A stretch of DNA of 64,000 nucleotides, taken from contig JACKPV010000026.1 in the NCBI GenBank assembly GCA_024233305.1, forward strand, positions 248,001 through 312,000, in the 5' to 3' direction. This DNA comes from Verrucomicrobiales bacterium (GTDB taxonomy: Bacteria > Verrucomicrobiota > Verrucomicrobiia > Limisphaerales > J093). The position numbers and the translations under genes were made by a program. How positions within the stretch are numbered: the first letter of the stretch is position 1; every line of letters starts with the position of its first letter. The notes beneath the pieces are model-generated. The model did no database searches and was not told the DNA's origin. It saw nothing but the letters and a program-made list of their open reading frames with translations. Shown one piece after another: positions 42,947 to 54,000 of this stretch.

Positions 42947-43822
42947 ATGAAATCTCGCATGATGCGTTCGGTAGGGGCCCTTGCCCTGGTTGCGTTGAGC
43001 GGCGGCGCCCTGCTGGCAGCGGAGCAAACCGTCGGAACCGGCAAGGACTTCAAGGGACCGGTCGGCCTGCAGCTTTACAGTCTGCGTGACTCGTTCAAGC
43101 AGGACGTGCCGGGCACCCTCGACAAGGTACAGGCCATGGGCTTCAAGTATGTCGAGCTGGCCGGAACCTACGGCATAACGCCCGCGGCCTTCAGACAGGA
43201 ACTCGAGGCCCGCGGCCTGGTGCCGGTGGCGGGGCATTTCAGCTTTGAGCAATACGACAAGAACGTCGACGCCGTCATCCGCGAGGCAACCGCGCTGGGG
43301 CTGCAATACGTCGGCTGTGCCTGGGTGCCGCATCAGGGAGACTTCACCGAGATGGATGCGCACCGGACCATCGAGGTGTTCAACCGCGCCGGCCGGGCGC
43401 TGGCGGCGCACGGGTTGAAATTCTATTACCACAACCACGGCTACGAGTTTCAGCCGCACGGGAAGTCGACGCTCATGGATTTCATCATCCGCGGCACCGA
43501 CCCCGAATACGTCGCGTTCCAGATGGACCTGCTCTGGACCAAGTTCCCCGGCGAGGACCCGGCCAAATGGCTTGCGAAGTATCCGGGCCGCTGGGTGTTG
43601 ATGCACCTCAAGGATCTCAAGAAAGGCGTGGAAGGCAATCTGAGCGGGGGCACGGATGTCCGCAACGACGTCACCCTGGGCACGGGGCAAATCGACTTTG
43701 CGAACGTGTTGAAGGCGGCGAAGGCCTCGGGGACGAAGTGGTACTTCATCGAGGACGAATCGCCGAGTGTCGAGATCCAGGTGCCCAACAGCCTCCGTTT
43801 TCTGGAACAACTGGCCTGGTAG
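42947..43822 (+). CDS. Exported sugar phosphate isomerase/epimerase-like TIM-barrel protein
   Basis: The protein (291 residues from the ATG at 42947, or 294 from 42938) has a Sec signal (SVGALALVALSGGALLAA) and then the xylose-isomerase-like barrel: VGLQLYSLRDSF, VQAMGFKYVELAG, FYYHNHGYEF, FQMDLLWTKF, LMHLKDLKKG and YFIEDES. The Glu, Asp, His and Glu residues in these motifs fit the usual divalent-metal site. TTGAAT at 42934-42939 could be a minus-10 box, making 42947 a leaderless start. It diverges from the DUF1080 gene, and the pair probably works in one pathway on oxidised glycosides. Confidence 0.88.
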   Translation: MKSRMMRSVGALALVALSGGALLAAEQTVGTGKDFKGPVGLQLYSLRDSFKQDVPGTLDKVQAMGFKYVELAGTYGITPAAFRQELEARGLVPVAGHFSFEQYDKNVDAVIREATALGLQYVGCAWVPHQGDFTEMDAHRTIEVFNRAGRALAAHGLKFYYHNHGYEFQPHGKSTLMDFIIRGTDPEYVAFQMDLLWTKFPGEDPAKWLAKYPGRWVLMHLKDLKKGVEGNLSGGTDVRNDVTLGTGQIDFANVLKAAKASGTKWYFIEDESPSVEIQVPNSLRFLEQLAW

Positions 43823-43980
43823 GGCAGGGGAACGCCCATCGGGCGGCTGCGCAACCGGAATTCTCCGGGGGGGGCACGGAAACGACGCCTCCTCCCGGAG
43901 CGGTCGTGTTTCGGGTAAGCGCCAACCGGCTGGTGCCCGTTGGATTCGTGGTTTGCAGTGGAATTCTCCGGGCTGGCGCC

Positions 43981-43992
43981 TACACTCTCTGC
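43981..43992 (+). promoter_or_regulatory. Minus-10 box against the TPR gene start
   Basis: TACACT (43981-43986) lies six bases before the ATG at 43993 with no Shine-Dalgarno between them, another leaderless-type start. Confidence 0.35.
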
Positions 43993-45390
43993 ATGCCAGA
44001 GAAGAGCCTGCGCGACATTCCCCGCTCCTTGCGGGAGCAGTACGAGAAGGGCAAGGCGGCGTTCGAGCGGAACAACCTGGATTACGCGATCACGATTCTG
44101 ACCGCGGTGCTCGAACAGGAACCGGCCTTCTACGACTGTCGCGAGGCGTTGCGGGCCACCCAGTTTCGGCGCGCCAACGCCTCCGGCACGGGCTTCTTCC
44201 GCAAGCTCATCAGCAAGACCAACCCCCGCCTCGCCAAGGCCCTCGCCGTCTGGCGGCGCGAGCCGTTGAGTGCGCTGAAGGATTGCGAACAGGTGCTGAA
44301 CGGCGATCCGAACAACCTCGCGGCCCATCGGATCCTGGCCGACGCCGCCCTCCAGGCCGGCCTCCCGCGCACGGCCCTGTTGTCGCTCGAAATCGTGCAT
44401 CGACAAGCGCCCCAGGATCGCGATGTCGGGCTCAAGCTGGCGCGCACCCTCGCTCCGATGGGGCACTGGGCGCGCGCGCAGAAGCTGGTGGACGACCTCG
44501 TGGCCGCGCACCCCAACGACCCCGAACTGCTCGAGGCGGCCAAGGACATGGCGGCGAAGCGCACGCTGACCGAGGGGCGCTACGAGAACCTCGCCGGCGG
44601 GCAGGGCTCCTACCGCGACATCCTCAAGGACAAGGACGAGGCGGTGGCGCTGGAACAGGAGCGGCGCGATCACAAGGACGCGAGCACCGCCGACCGGTTG
44701 ATTCAGGATTACGAACGCAAACTCGAAGCGGAGCCCGGGAATCCCCGCATCATCCGGGCGATTGCCGAGCTTTACGTCGAGCGGCGGGAGTTCGACCGGG
44801 CGCTGGGCTACTACCAACGCTTGCAGGGATCGGAGGCGGTGGATCCCACTTTGGACAAGGCCATCGCTGACCTGTGCGCGCGTAAATTCGACCTGGCGGT
44901 GGAGCAACTGGACCCCCACGCGGAGAACTACGAGGCGGAGCGCACCCGGATTCAGGAGGAGAAAGCAGCGTTTCTGCTGGCGGACGCGCGCCAACGCGTG
45001 GAGCGCTACCCCAACGATCTGCATCTGCGCTTTGAGTTGGCGGTGCTCCTGTTCGAGGCCGGCCGGATCGGCGAGGCCATCCCGGAGTTCCAGAAGGCGC
45101 AGAACAACCCGAACCGGCGCATCCAGGCGATGTTCCATCTCGGGCGGTGTTTCGGCCACCGAAACATGCACGACCTCGCCGCGCGCACACTGCAAAACGC
45201 ATTGAACGAGAAGCCCTCGATGGACGACGAGAAGAAAGCGATCCTCTACGAGTTGGGCGTCACCTTCGAGCGTATGAAACGCAAGGAAGACGCCATCGAG
45301 CAGTTCAAGAACATCTACGAGGTCGACGTCGGCTATCGCGACGTGGCCGAGCGGGTGGACGCCTACTACGCGGGACAGGCAGGAGGCTGA
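43993..45390 (+). CDS. TPR-repeat protein
   Basis: The 465-residue protein has no signal peptide and consists mostly of tetratricopeptide-like helix pairs: REQYEKGKAAFERNNLDYAITIL, HRILADAALQAGLPRTALLSLE, IAELYVERREFDRALGYYQRL and ELAVLLFEAGRIGEAIPEFQKA (each read in part). The end (ILYELGVTFERMKRKEDAIEQFKNIYEVDVGYRDVAERVDAYY) is characteristic of a conserved cytoplasmic TPR family in this phylum and in planctomycetes. Such proteins scaffold complexes. No partner is evident. The large open frame starting at 43567 overlaps the isomerase gene and is not real upstream of 43993. Confidence 0.88.
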   Translation: MPEKSLRDIPRSLREQYEKGKAAFERNNLDYAITILTAVLEQEPAFYDCREALRATQFRRANASGTGFFRKLISKTNPRLAKALAVWRREPLSALKDCEQVLNGDPNNLAAHRILADAALQAGLPRTALLSLEIVHRQAPQDRDVGLKLARTLAPMGHWARAQKLVDDLVAAHPNDPELLEAAKDMAAKRTLTEGRYENLAGGQGSYRDILKDKDEAVALEQERRDHKDASTADRLIQDYERKLEAEPGNPRIIRAIAELYVERREFDRALGYYQRLQGSEAVDPTLDKAIADLCARKFDLAVEQLDPHAENYEAERTRIQEEKAAFLLADARQRVERYPNDLHLRFELAVLLFEAGRIGEAIPEFQKAQNNPNRRIQAMFHLGRCFGHRNMHDLAARTLQNALNEKPSMDDEKKAILYELGVTFERMKRKEDAIEQFKNIYEVDVGYRDVAERVDAYYAGQAGG

Positions 45391-45589
45391 GGGACGCAGA
45401 AACTATGTTTTACCCCAAAAATGTGCGCATCTCAGGTTCTTCCAACGAGGGGGATGGGGCAAGGCGGTGGGGTGCTTGGTTGAAGCGTGGGGAGGTAAGT
45501 TCGGCGTGGGGGAAGAGCCCGTGCCAGCGACCGTTGCTCCAGAAGGTCTCCAAGCACATCAGGGCCTCGTCGCCGGCGGTGGACCAGAA

Positions 45590-45862
45590 CTAGCCGGTGC
45601 GTTTGAAACGAGATTGATACTGGTGGCGGATCTCGCGGGGGGCGCCCAAGCCGCCCAGATCCGGCATCTTGAGGTCCATCAGGGTCCAATCGGGTCGGTG
45701 GCGCTCGAAGGCTTCCACCGCCTCCCGGCCACTGGCGCACTCCACCACCTTGAAGGTGTCACCGGGAAGATGACTTCGCAGAGCTCACCGAAAACCGGCG
45801 TGATCGTCCACGATGAGATACGTCGGGCTGACGTCGCAGTCGTTGGTTCCGCACGGCATCAT
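45590..45862 (-). pseudogene. Decayed response-regulator receiver domain
   Basis: One minus-strand frame reads PTYLIVDDHAGFR, a TGA stop at codon 26 (45785-45787), then ALRSHLPGDTFKVVECASG, REAVEAFERHRPDWTLMDLK and MPDLGGLGAPREIR before a TAG at 45590. The acidic pair (codons 19-20) and the phosphoacceptor Asp (codon 63) are still there. The second half with the Thr/Ser and Lys is lost. It is closest to the intact regulator at 59176-59580 (VVEAATGAEAV, QPDWTVMDIRMP, ATREIRRQF). It is a dead or truncated paralogue. The region 45391-45589 shows nothing else recognisable. Confidence 0.75.
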
Positions 45863-45980
45863 GCGGACCAATCTCGCGAACCGGCGGAGCGCATGATAGA
45901 GAGGGGACGAGTCTATTTCGTGAGTGGAACTACCTGCAAAAAGAGTGAGTAGTGGCACTCATGGAGCGGCGAGGATCCAG

Positions 45981-46070
45981 TCACAACTCGGCTTTGTGCT
46001 CGAAGGCGAACTTCACCAAGCTGTGGGTGCCCTGCAGTCCGAGCTTCGTGCACATCCGCGCGCATGGTTC
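45981..46070 (-). pseudogene. Remnant of a NarL/FixJ-type regulator C-terminus
   Basis: The frame ending at the TGA 45981-45983 reads MCTKLGLQGTHSLVKFAFEH and then KAEL. The intact regulator at 59821-60474 ends ICQKLGLRGSHSLLQFALRH and then QAHM. The match covers the end of the LuxR-type helix-turn-helix; upstream of about 46070 the frame is lost. It sits beside the decayed receiver in the same order as the intact pair. Confidence 0.65.
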
Positions 46071-46180
46071 TCGCCCGTCCGCACGCCCAATCCGTCGAGC
46101 CCGGGCATGCTGGTGGCGCTACGGCTCGCCGGGCTGCCGATGTCACGCTTGTGAACCGGGTCAGGCCGCCGGACAGCGAT

Positions 46181-47992
46181 TCAACGACTCAGGCGAAAGT
46201 ACCGTTGAACGCCGGCGAGGGCCGTCGACACCCGGATCACACCTTGCGAGACAACCGCCGGCTCCACCACTGGAGCCCAACCTCCCGGGCTACTCAGTTC
46301 CGTCGTCGACTGCAGCACGTAATCACCCCAACCCACCGGCCAGCTGAGAACGAGAACGGCTCCGGCCCGTTCCACGTGGATGGCGGGATCGGTCTCGAAG
46401 GTCAGGGTGTCAAACCGCAGTTCCTCCGTGCTCGAACTGCCAGACAGTCCCACGCCCAATGTTGAGATGGCGCTGGTGGGCAGCATGCCTTCGAAGCGCG
46501 AAGTGAGTGCTTCGTTCAGGTTGTTGACCGTCAGGACAAAGCGCCCCCTCTCGTCCCAGGACAATCCGTAGAGGATCGTGTCCCCCCAGCCATCCGACCA
46601 ATCGCAGTCCAGGAACGTGTAGTGGTCTCCGCCGTCGGTGGAGATGAAAATGCCTTTTTCGGCGGACGGCACGGGTTGTCCCGCCATACCGATCCGGATG
46701 ACCTCGGTGGCCGCAAATCCGGGCGAGGCGGCCGACTTGAGGTTGAAGCCGGAGAAGCTCTGGCTCCGGCGATCGTGGACCATCCGGAGTTGCCACAGGC
46801 CGTGGTGGGTGGTTCCGGGCAGACTGCGTCCCATCGCTCCGGAGCCGCGCAGAACCCAGGATCGGTCGCTGCCCCCGATGGAGCCGCCCAGTTCGGTGGA
46901 CCACTCGGCCTCGCCGTTTCCCAAGTCCACCCAGGGACCGAAATTCGCCCCCCCGTTGTCACCGGGCTGGAAACCGGATTCCGGATATGGGGGATTGCCG
47001 GCCTCATCGGCGGCGGCCAGCCAGGATACCCAGCGCGGGTCCAACAACGAGTAGGACACCGCGCTCTCAACCGTGGGGCGAAAGTAGGCGTGGGCAAGTA
47101 CCCCGGGCACATAGAGCGAAAGCCAGTCGCCGGTTCCCTCGATGGGGGCGGGCTGAAAGTCCGCGGCATCCGAGACCGCCAGCGGAGCTGGCGTCCAGCG
47201 GGTGAGCCCAGGGTTTGTCACATAGCGGGCGCCGTAAACCTTGCCCGGCACGCTGAGGAACGAGATGCGCAACCGCCCGTTCGGGGTGCGCTGCAGTCGT
47301 TCGGCGAAGAGGAGGTCGTAGTCGAGGAAGGCAAAGGTGCCCGCGTTGTACTCCTCCCAATTCGACTGGCCGTCCCCGTCGAAGTCGTCCCAGGGATGCA
47401 CTTCTTCGATTCCAAGCAACCCGCCGAGGGACCAGTCAACGAGTTGCTGCTCCCAAGGATCGGGGAGCAGGTCGCCATCGGCATCCTCGGCCGCGGTCAC
47501 GTGGATGAGGACCATCTCCCCGGGCTTGCCGACTGCCGGTACAGCGCTTCCTTCCATGATGGTCTTTTCGCCCTCCGCATCCCGTACGACAACTGAAACC
47601 AGATCCCCGGTGCGGACGGCCCGCGGGGAATAAGCCTCCCTCGTTCGCCCGTCATCCAGATGGGCGTAAAGGGCGAAATTGACTCCGGGCGAGAGGGACC
47701 CTTGGATGGTATGCGCGGCGATCTCCTGGTCGCCGCGCAGTAACACCACGTGGGCGTTGGTCGTGTAAGGCCAGCCGTGCCCGTCGCGGGCCTCCCCGTA
47801 GTACACGCACATCGGCTGGGGCAAGCCGGCCAGGGCACTGACTGCAAGGAGCAGGAGTCCCGTCGCCGCGAGGAGGGGCGAGACGGTTCGGCGCGAGTCG
47901 CCGCCTTCGCGCCGCGTGGGCCCTGGGTGAGACGTCCTCGGCCGGACCACCGTCTGCCGGGGAGGTTGATGGGGCGTGGGTTGATCGAACAT
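46181..47992 (-). CDS. Exported protein with EF-hand-like repeats, last gene of the secreted cluster
   Basis: The 603-residue protein has a long N-terminal leader and signal segment (LLAATGLLLLAVSALAG). Two calcium-binding-loop motifs follow, DADGDLLPDPWE and DFDGDGQSNWEEY, as in thrombospondin-type-3/EF-hand linkers of exported proteins. The centre (about 300-480) is beta-rich and unassigned. The end (SWPVGWGDYVLQSTTELSSP ... YFRLSR) is the short C-terminal domain found on many verrucomicrobial secreted proteins. GAGGA precedes the ATG. It starts 15 bases after the stop of the giant LamG gene, so it belongs to the same operon. The function is unknown. Confidence 0.75.
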   Translation of the reverse strand: MFDQPTPHQPPRQTVVRPRTSHPGPTRREGGDSRRTVSPLLAATGLLLLAVSALAGLPQPMCVYYGEARDGHGWPYTTNAHVVLLRGDQEIAAHTIQGSLSPGVNFALYAHLDDGRTREAYSPRAVRTGDLVSVVVRDAEGEKTIMEGSAVPAVGKPGEMVLIHVTAAEDADGDLLPDPWEQQLVDWSLGGLLGIEEVHPWDDFDGDGQSNWEEYNAGTFAFLDYDLLFAERLQRTPNGRLRISFLSVPGKVYGARYVTNPGLTRWTPAPLAVSDAADFQPAPIEGTGDWLSLYVPGVLAHAYFRPTVESAVSYSLLDPRWVSWLAAADEAGNPPYPESGFQPGDNGGANFGPWVDLGNGEAEWSTELGGSIGGSDRSWVLRGSGAMGRSLPGTTHHGLWQLRMVHDRRSQSFSGFNLKSAASPGFAATEVIRIGMAGQPVPSAEKGIFISTDGGDHYTFLDCDWSDGWGDTILYGLSWDERGRFVLTVNNLNEALTSRFEGMLPTSAISTLGVGLSGSSSTEELRFDTLTFETDPAIHVERAGAVLVLSWPVGWGDYVLQSTTELSSPGGWAPVVEPAVVSQGVIRVSTALAGVQRYFRLSR

Positions 47993-48007
47993 GGGAGGAT
48001 TCCTCGT

Positions 48008-51000
48008 CTAGTCGCCGCTGATGGAGTACGTCTGGAAGAAGAGCTTGATGTCCTTCACTCCGTTCCCGTCACGCCTGCCGTTGACCAGCGCTCCATAGAT
48101 GAAGCGTTGGATCCCCTCCTCGGGGTCCTGCAGGAGGGTGCTGCCGGGGATGATCAACATCCAGCGGGTGTTCCACACCGAACGACCGACGAGTCGGCTG
48201 GCGGTGATGGTTTCGGAGGGATCGAAGTCGCCGCTGTCATGATACGCGCGGAAGGAGGCGAACTGGCGCATCTGACCGAAGGGTTCCGCGAGCGAGTCGA
48301 CCACGGGACTCCAATCCGGGCTGTCGATGTCAGCCTCTCCGACGTTATAGGGCAATGGGATGGCCTGATCGAAGACCTGGTAGGAACGGGTGGTCGAGGC
48401 GTTGCCGGTGGGTGACCGCAGGATGTCCATGCCGGTGGGGACGAGATACACCCGCGGCTCATTGGCGAGAGCCCCCCCGGAGCCGTTGGCGTTGTTGTAG
48501 TCGGTGAACCAGACCCCGACCGACCGGATTTTGGTGGCCGCATGGCTGGCGTCGTAGGCGTTGTCGCCGCCGGCCAGGTCCATGCCGAAGAAGTTCTTCC
48601 CGGCCATGACGTAGCCGGGAAACGTGATGACGATGCCGGGCAGTGCATTGGTGGCGGTGGAGAACGGCCGGCAGTAACGGCGGAATTCGGTCAATTGGTT
48701 CAGATCGGGCACGACGCTGTCATCGAGCGTCTGCGCCCAGATGGCATCACCGCCTTCGTCCGGCGAAGTGCGGAACAGTTCGGTTCGCAGCGAGAAACGG
48801 CTGGTCTCCGTCTCGGGATTGTTGAATCCAAACCGGCCCTTGACCACGTCCCAGTCAGCCTTCATCCGGGCGAGAATGTCAGCCAGGCCGGGGTCGCCCG
48901 AGTCGGAGCTGCCGATCACCGGCACCCCGAGCCAGCCGGAGAACTGGCCTGGAAGCCGGCACCGGACGATCTGCTCCAGGAATTTGCTGCCCGGGGTGAT
49001 CTGCGTGTCGCTGGACAGGAGGCCGGTTTCGTAATCGTAGGCCTTGGCGGCCATATAGACGTAGCGGGCGGCGAGATCGAACGCGGCCTGGTACCGTTGG
49101 AGGATGTCATTCCGATAAAGGCTGTAGCCAATGTCCGCATAACGGGCGGTCTGGATGCGCTGGGCCGCGCGAGAGCGGATCTGACCGCGTTCATAGAAGA
49201 GGCGGTGCCCTTCCGCCAGTTGGGTCTGAATGCGTTGGTGTGCCTGTTCCAACGCGGTGACCTGGGCCTGCAGACCGGCCAACTGGACATACTGATTCCG
49301 GAGCTTGTTCTGCAGCTCCGCCGTTTCCCACCGCAACTCCCCACGAAACTCGTAGTCGGAAATCAGATGTTCCAATCTCAGCGCGTTGATCTCGATGGCA
49401 AGCTCCTTTCCCCTGGAGGCGGCCTCCATGCCTTGCGTGACGATCTTGTCGATCAACGCGGCGGTCTCCGCAGCTTGGATGATGAATCCCCTTGAAAACG
49501 ACCAATCCTGTGCCGCAATAGGAAACGGTCCGATGGCCCCCTCGATGGACTCGGGCAGGTAATCCGCGGCAGCAATCGCATGTTCCTTCTTGTGCTCGCC
49601 ATAGAGTTCGGCCAACTGGCCGAGCGTTTCCAGCCCGGCGCGAACCCCCTTGAGCGTGATTTGCAATGTGTTGTCAACGACGGTTCGCTCCCAGGTGTCA
49701 GTCAGCCGTCCAAAGTCCGAGATCCGGTGTTCGATGTCATCCTCCAGTGACTCCATGGACTGCTCGAACTCCTCCGTCTTGCCCACCATGCCGTACCAGG
49801 CTTGCACGTAATCGGCGATGGCCAGTTGCAACTCCCCCTGGGCCCGACGGCTGCCGTGCCACGAGGATGGCCTCACTTTGAGCCCGTCGTCGTTGAGGGT
49901 GAGGGTGATGGTCCCCACAGCGTCGGCGGTGGCGGTACCATGAAGGTCCTTGTAGTAACCGTAGTCCAGGTGCGTCCAATCCACCTCACTGGATTCCGTG
50001 TTCTTGTCTTCGGAAACCAGGAATCCCAGATCAACCACCTCGACCTCCAGCGACTGGGTATTGGTCGGGGCGTTGGCCACCAGGTTGTCAAGGTCTACGA
50101 TCTGCCAGTTGATCAGGTCGGGCCCGTCGTAACCCTGGGGGTAGGTCTTCCCGGGCCCGATGTCATCCGAGTAGGGGTATCCGAAAATCGCGACAAGCCG
50201 GTTGTGGTAATCCGTTTCGCTGGCGGACAGGGTCTCGGCCAGATCCTGGGCGGAAGCAAACTGTCTCCGGAGCTCCTGGCTCGCGGACCGGGCGCTGTCA
50301 TACGCCGCCACGGCGTTGAACAACGCCTGCGAAGCGCGATCGTAGATCTGCTCGAAGTGCGTCTCCCCCGCATCCACCGCCGCCGGATCGATGTCGAAGG
50401 CAAACGCATCGCGGGCGACGCCCAGGGGGTTGAGGTCGCCGTTCGCGTTGTCGATGACGGATTGCACGCTGTCGAACTGCGCCACGATCTCCTGGAGTTC
50501 CGGGGTCGAGTCGCGGTCGATCCGCTCGATGCCCTCGGGTGGGCGGGATGCGGCATTCGGGTTGATCTGCGTGAGGTTGGTGAGCGTGGTCACCATGAGC
50601 GAGTTCGCGGTGGCCCAGTCGTAGAAGGCCGCCTGCCCGGCCCGACTCGCCCAATCGCCGATACCCCAGGCCCGTTCGCTGTCCCGGTCGTGGAATCCCG
50701 GCCAGCCCGCGTCGGTATCCTCCCGATACAACTCGCGGAAGGTCTGTTCGACGATTTGCGCCCCGGTTCGGGCCCGCGCCGCGGCGGTTTCCGCAAATTT
50801 CTGTTCGTCCAGGAAATCCGTGCTCACTGTCGCGTTTCCCAACAGGGTGGCCCCGGGTTCGGTGTTCCACTTGAAGATCGGGTCGGAGAGCAACTCATAG
50901 TAGTGCTTGATGGCGCTGAGGTAGTAACCCCACGCATCGCCGTGACCCTGCGGATAAAGCCGCTTGGCATCCTCGGCGGTGATGACGCCGTCGGTGCGGT

Positions 51001-54000
51001 CCGGGTTGCCGCGGATGTTGTAGTCATAGGCATACGCGGCTTCCCCGCCGTTGATCCCCTGGGTGAAGTTCCAGATGAGCCGGTTGTAGATCGGCGAGGT
51101 CGTGACGGCGGGCAGCAGCGTGTCATCGCGGCCGCGGAGCAGGGCCAGTTCCTGTTCGAGCTGGTTGGGCACCTGGTTCATGAAGGGGAAGATCGACGTA
51201 CCATTCGCGCCCAGGTAGTAGCCCAGATCCGCCAACGGCGCCGGGTAGCCGACCACGGGGTCCTGCGCGTCGGCGAAGGCCTCGTCGCCCAGCAGGGAAT
51301 AGAGATCGCGCAGCCGGCTGGCCGCAAAAAGCAGCGTCTGGTTGATCTCGTCATCGGCCAGACCGACGCGGAGACTGAACTCCTTCGCCCGGTTGAAGAT
51401 CGTCTCATACGTGGGGATGAGCCCGGCCCCGCTGGCGGCGTCGAGGTTGAGGGCGATGTCGCCTTCGTAGGGGCCGCCCGCCTCGCTGATCATCCTCGAG
51501 CGGGTATCGACGGCGTGGTTCAATTTGTCGGCGTAGATCTGCAGGAAGGGGTTGATGCCCGTCATTGCGCGCACGACCCAGCCGGGGGCCAGGTTGTAGC
51601 TCCAGTCGCTCCACGTGTCGCCGCTCGGACCGCTGTGGTCAACCGGACGGTACTGCACGGCGAAGTAATGATCGGAGAGCGTGAAGGGACTCGCGCCGGC
51701 GATGGTGACCTCGTTCGTGCCCTGGGACGCGTCCGGGCCGTAAGCGTTCCAGGTCAGGAAATCCGTGTTGGGCGGCAGACCTCCGATGGGATCCTCCCAG
51801 CGCCAGCGGAATTCCAGTTCCTCGACTTTGCCCGAGAAATCGGGGCTGGTGCGGAGCGAGAGTTCGGCCAGGACGTCCGCCGGCAGAATCACCTCGAGTT
51901 CGCCGCTATAGAGGTTGGTGTCCACCTGCAGGATGCTCAGGCTGATCGGCAAGGCGGAGGGCACCTGGAGCGCGTTGGTGCTGTTGTTGAACGCGAGGGT
52001 CACATAGCCCGCGCCCTCGGTCAGCCGGGCGCCCAGGGCGGCTTTCACAAACGGGGTGTCGGGATCAATCGGCGTGAGCTGGGTTGGCAACTGAATCACA
52101 CTCGCCACCCACGCGTTGGCGAGGGTGGAGTCAATACCCGTGGCCGCAGCCGCCACGGTGGACTGCTCGAAGGGTTCGAGCAGGTTGAGCAGCAGATAGC
52201 CGGCGCCCGTCAGCGTCTCGATCCGCTGCCCCTCCAACACCAGTTGCGAGAGGGTCCTGTCATAATACAGCCTGGGATAAAGGGAGGGCGGCAGGTTGGG
52301 AAAACGGACCACCCCCGACGCGATGTCCATCCGGGCCAGCCCCGCGCCGGTCATGGCATCGATCACGGAAGGATCCAGGGAAACGCCGTGCGCCTGGAGC
52401 GGATCAAACAGCGTCACACTCTCCTGGACGACGGTCTGGTGCTGTGACTGCTGATAGCGGATTTCGACGCTGAGTTGATTCCAGACGTCCGGCAACCCGC
52501 CCTGGGGCAGGGTCAGCGTCTGGCCGAGACGTAGCTTCGGAACGTCCTCCGGCCAGGAGATGTGATAGGTGAACGGCACCGGGGTGCCCGTGTCGGATCC
52601 GGACAACCAGGGGACTTCGGACCCGAGCGGCGGCTGGCTGACGAGACCGGGGAAGTGGAAGCCCGGCTGGATCGCATACCAGAACCGCATCACCGCGTCC
52701 GACGGGCCGCCGTCGTTGCCGGCCGCCACCGCCCACCACTCCAGTTTTCGGTCCTTCCACGCAGGCGGAGTGTTCGCGGTGGTGGTGTGCGACGCCGGAG
52801 GAAACGCACCCAGCGGCAGGATGGGCACGATTGGCAACCCGGCGGTCAGGTCCCGCTCGAACCGGTAGAGCGCGTTGGTCTGCACGACCTGGAAGGCGTG
52901 CATCCCCGGCGACGCACTGACCGCATCCGTGTAGTCGACGAGCACATACGGATCGGAGCTGTCCGCCTGGTTGAGATCGTTGCGCAGCGCGTAGACGACG
53001 TCGTCCAGCAGAAGGGCATGTTCCTCGTTGGGATTGTAACCATCCGCGGCCGGATCGTTTTGAACATAGATGGTCGGTTGCAATGCTCTCAGCGGATCCC
53101 AGATCTCGGCCCCCGCGGGCTGTTCGCCGGTGCTGCCAAGACCGCTGGCGATGACGATCTGCGACGGGTTGGCCGGCCAGGAGTTGGTGTAGCGCACCAC
53201 GCGGGAGGGATAGAAGACGGGCGGCATGTCCGTGTTGCGACTCTGGTTCGCCCACCACACCTCGAGCTGGCCACGGTTCACCGCAAAGACGTGCGATGCG
53301 TCGTCCGGACTGATCTCGGTCGGGTAGTGGTAGTGATTGACATTGTAGCGTGTGCCTTCGAACCGATGGATGTAGCCCGGATATCCGCCCCATTCGTCGT
53401 CGGCAACCAATTGGCCATAGGTCCAGGCCCCGTCGCCGTACAGCGTGCCTCGCTTGTCACCCGCGAGGTTGTTCAAGACGTAGCCCAGCCCTTCGTCGCA
53501 GGGGAACCAGGCGATGAGATTCTCCCGGTAGAAGTCCGGGGAATTCGCCCGGACGGAGGCGATCTGGTCGGCGTCCAGGACGGCGGACCAAATCCGGACA
53601 TCATCCAGCTTGCCGCGGAAGTTCCGGTTGGGCGGGGTGGCGGATTGCGCGCCCAGGATCGTCTGGTCGTCCTCCGCGTAGTTCACGCCGGGCATGCCGG
53701 TGGCCGCCTCGACGTGGCCGTCCAGGTTCACCTGCAGGTCACCGCCGGCGGTCGCGTCATAGGTCACGGCGACGTGATGCCAGGTGTTGGTGGCCACGGG
53801 GGCGTTGGTCGTGGCCAACCGGGTGAACTGGGCGGATGCGGAATCCCAGAGTTCCACCTGAAACTGGCCATTGGTCGTCAGGTTGAGGTTGAACGCCGGT
53901 GCGCTGGCCGAGCCCTCGGAGAACAAGGTGCTCCCGCGGAAATCGTCGGCACTGAACCAGAACGCCAGGGTCCAGCCACTGAGGCGATTCAGGTGGCCGT

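Noticed and set aside
45391..45592. Open frame after the TAG of the decayed receiver (toward 45411)
   Set aside because: It continues in frame but has no receiver or other recognisable features, so it was not called a gene.
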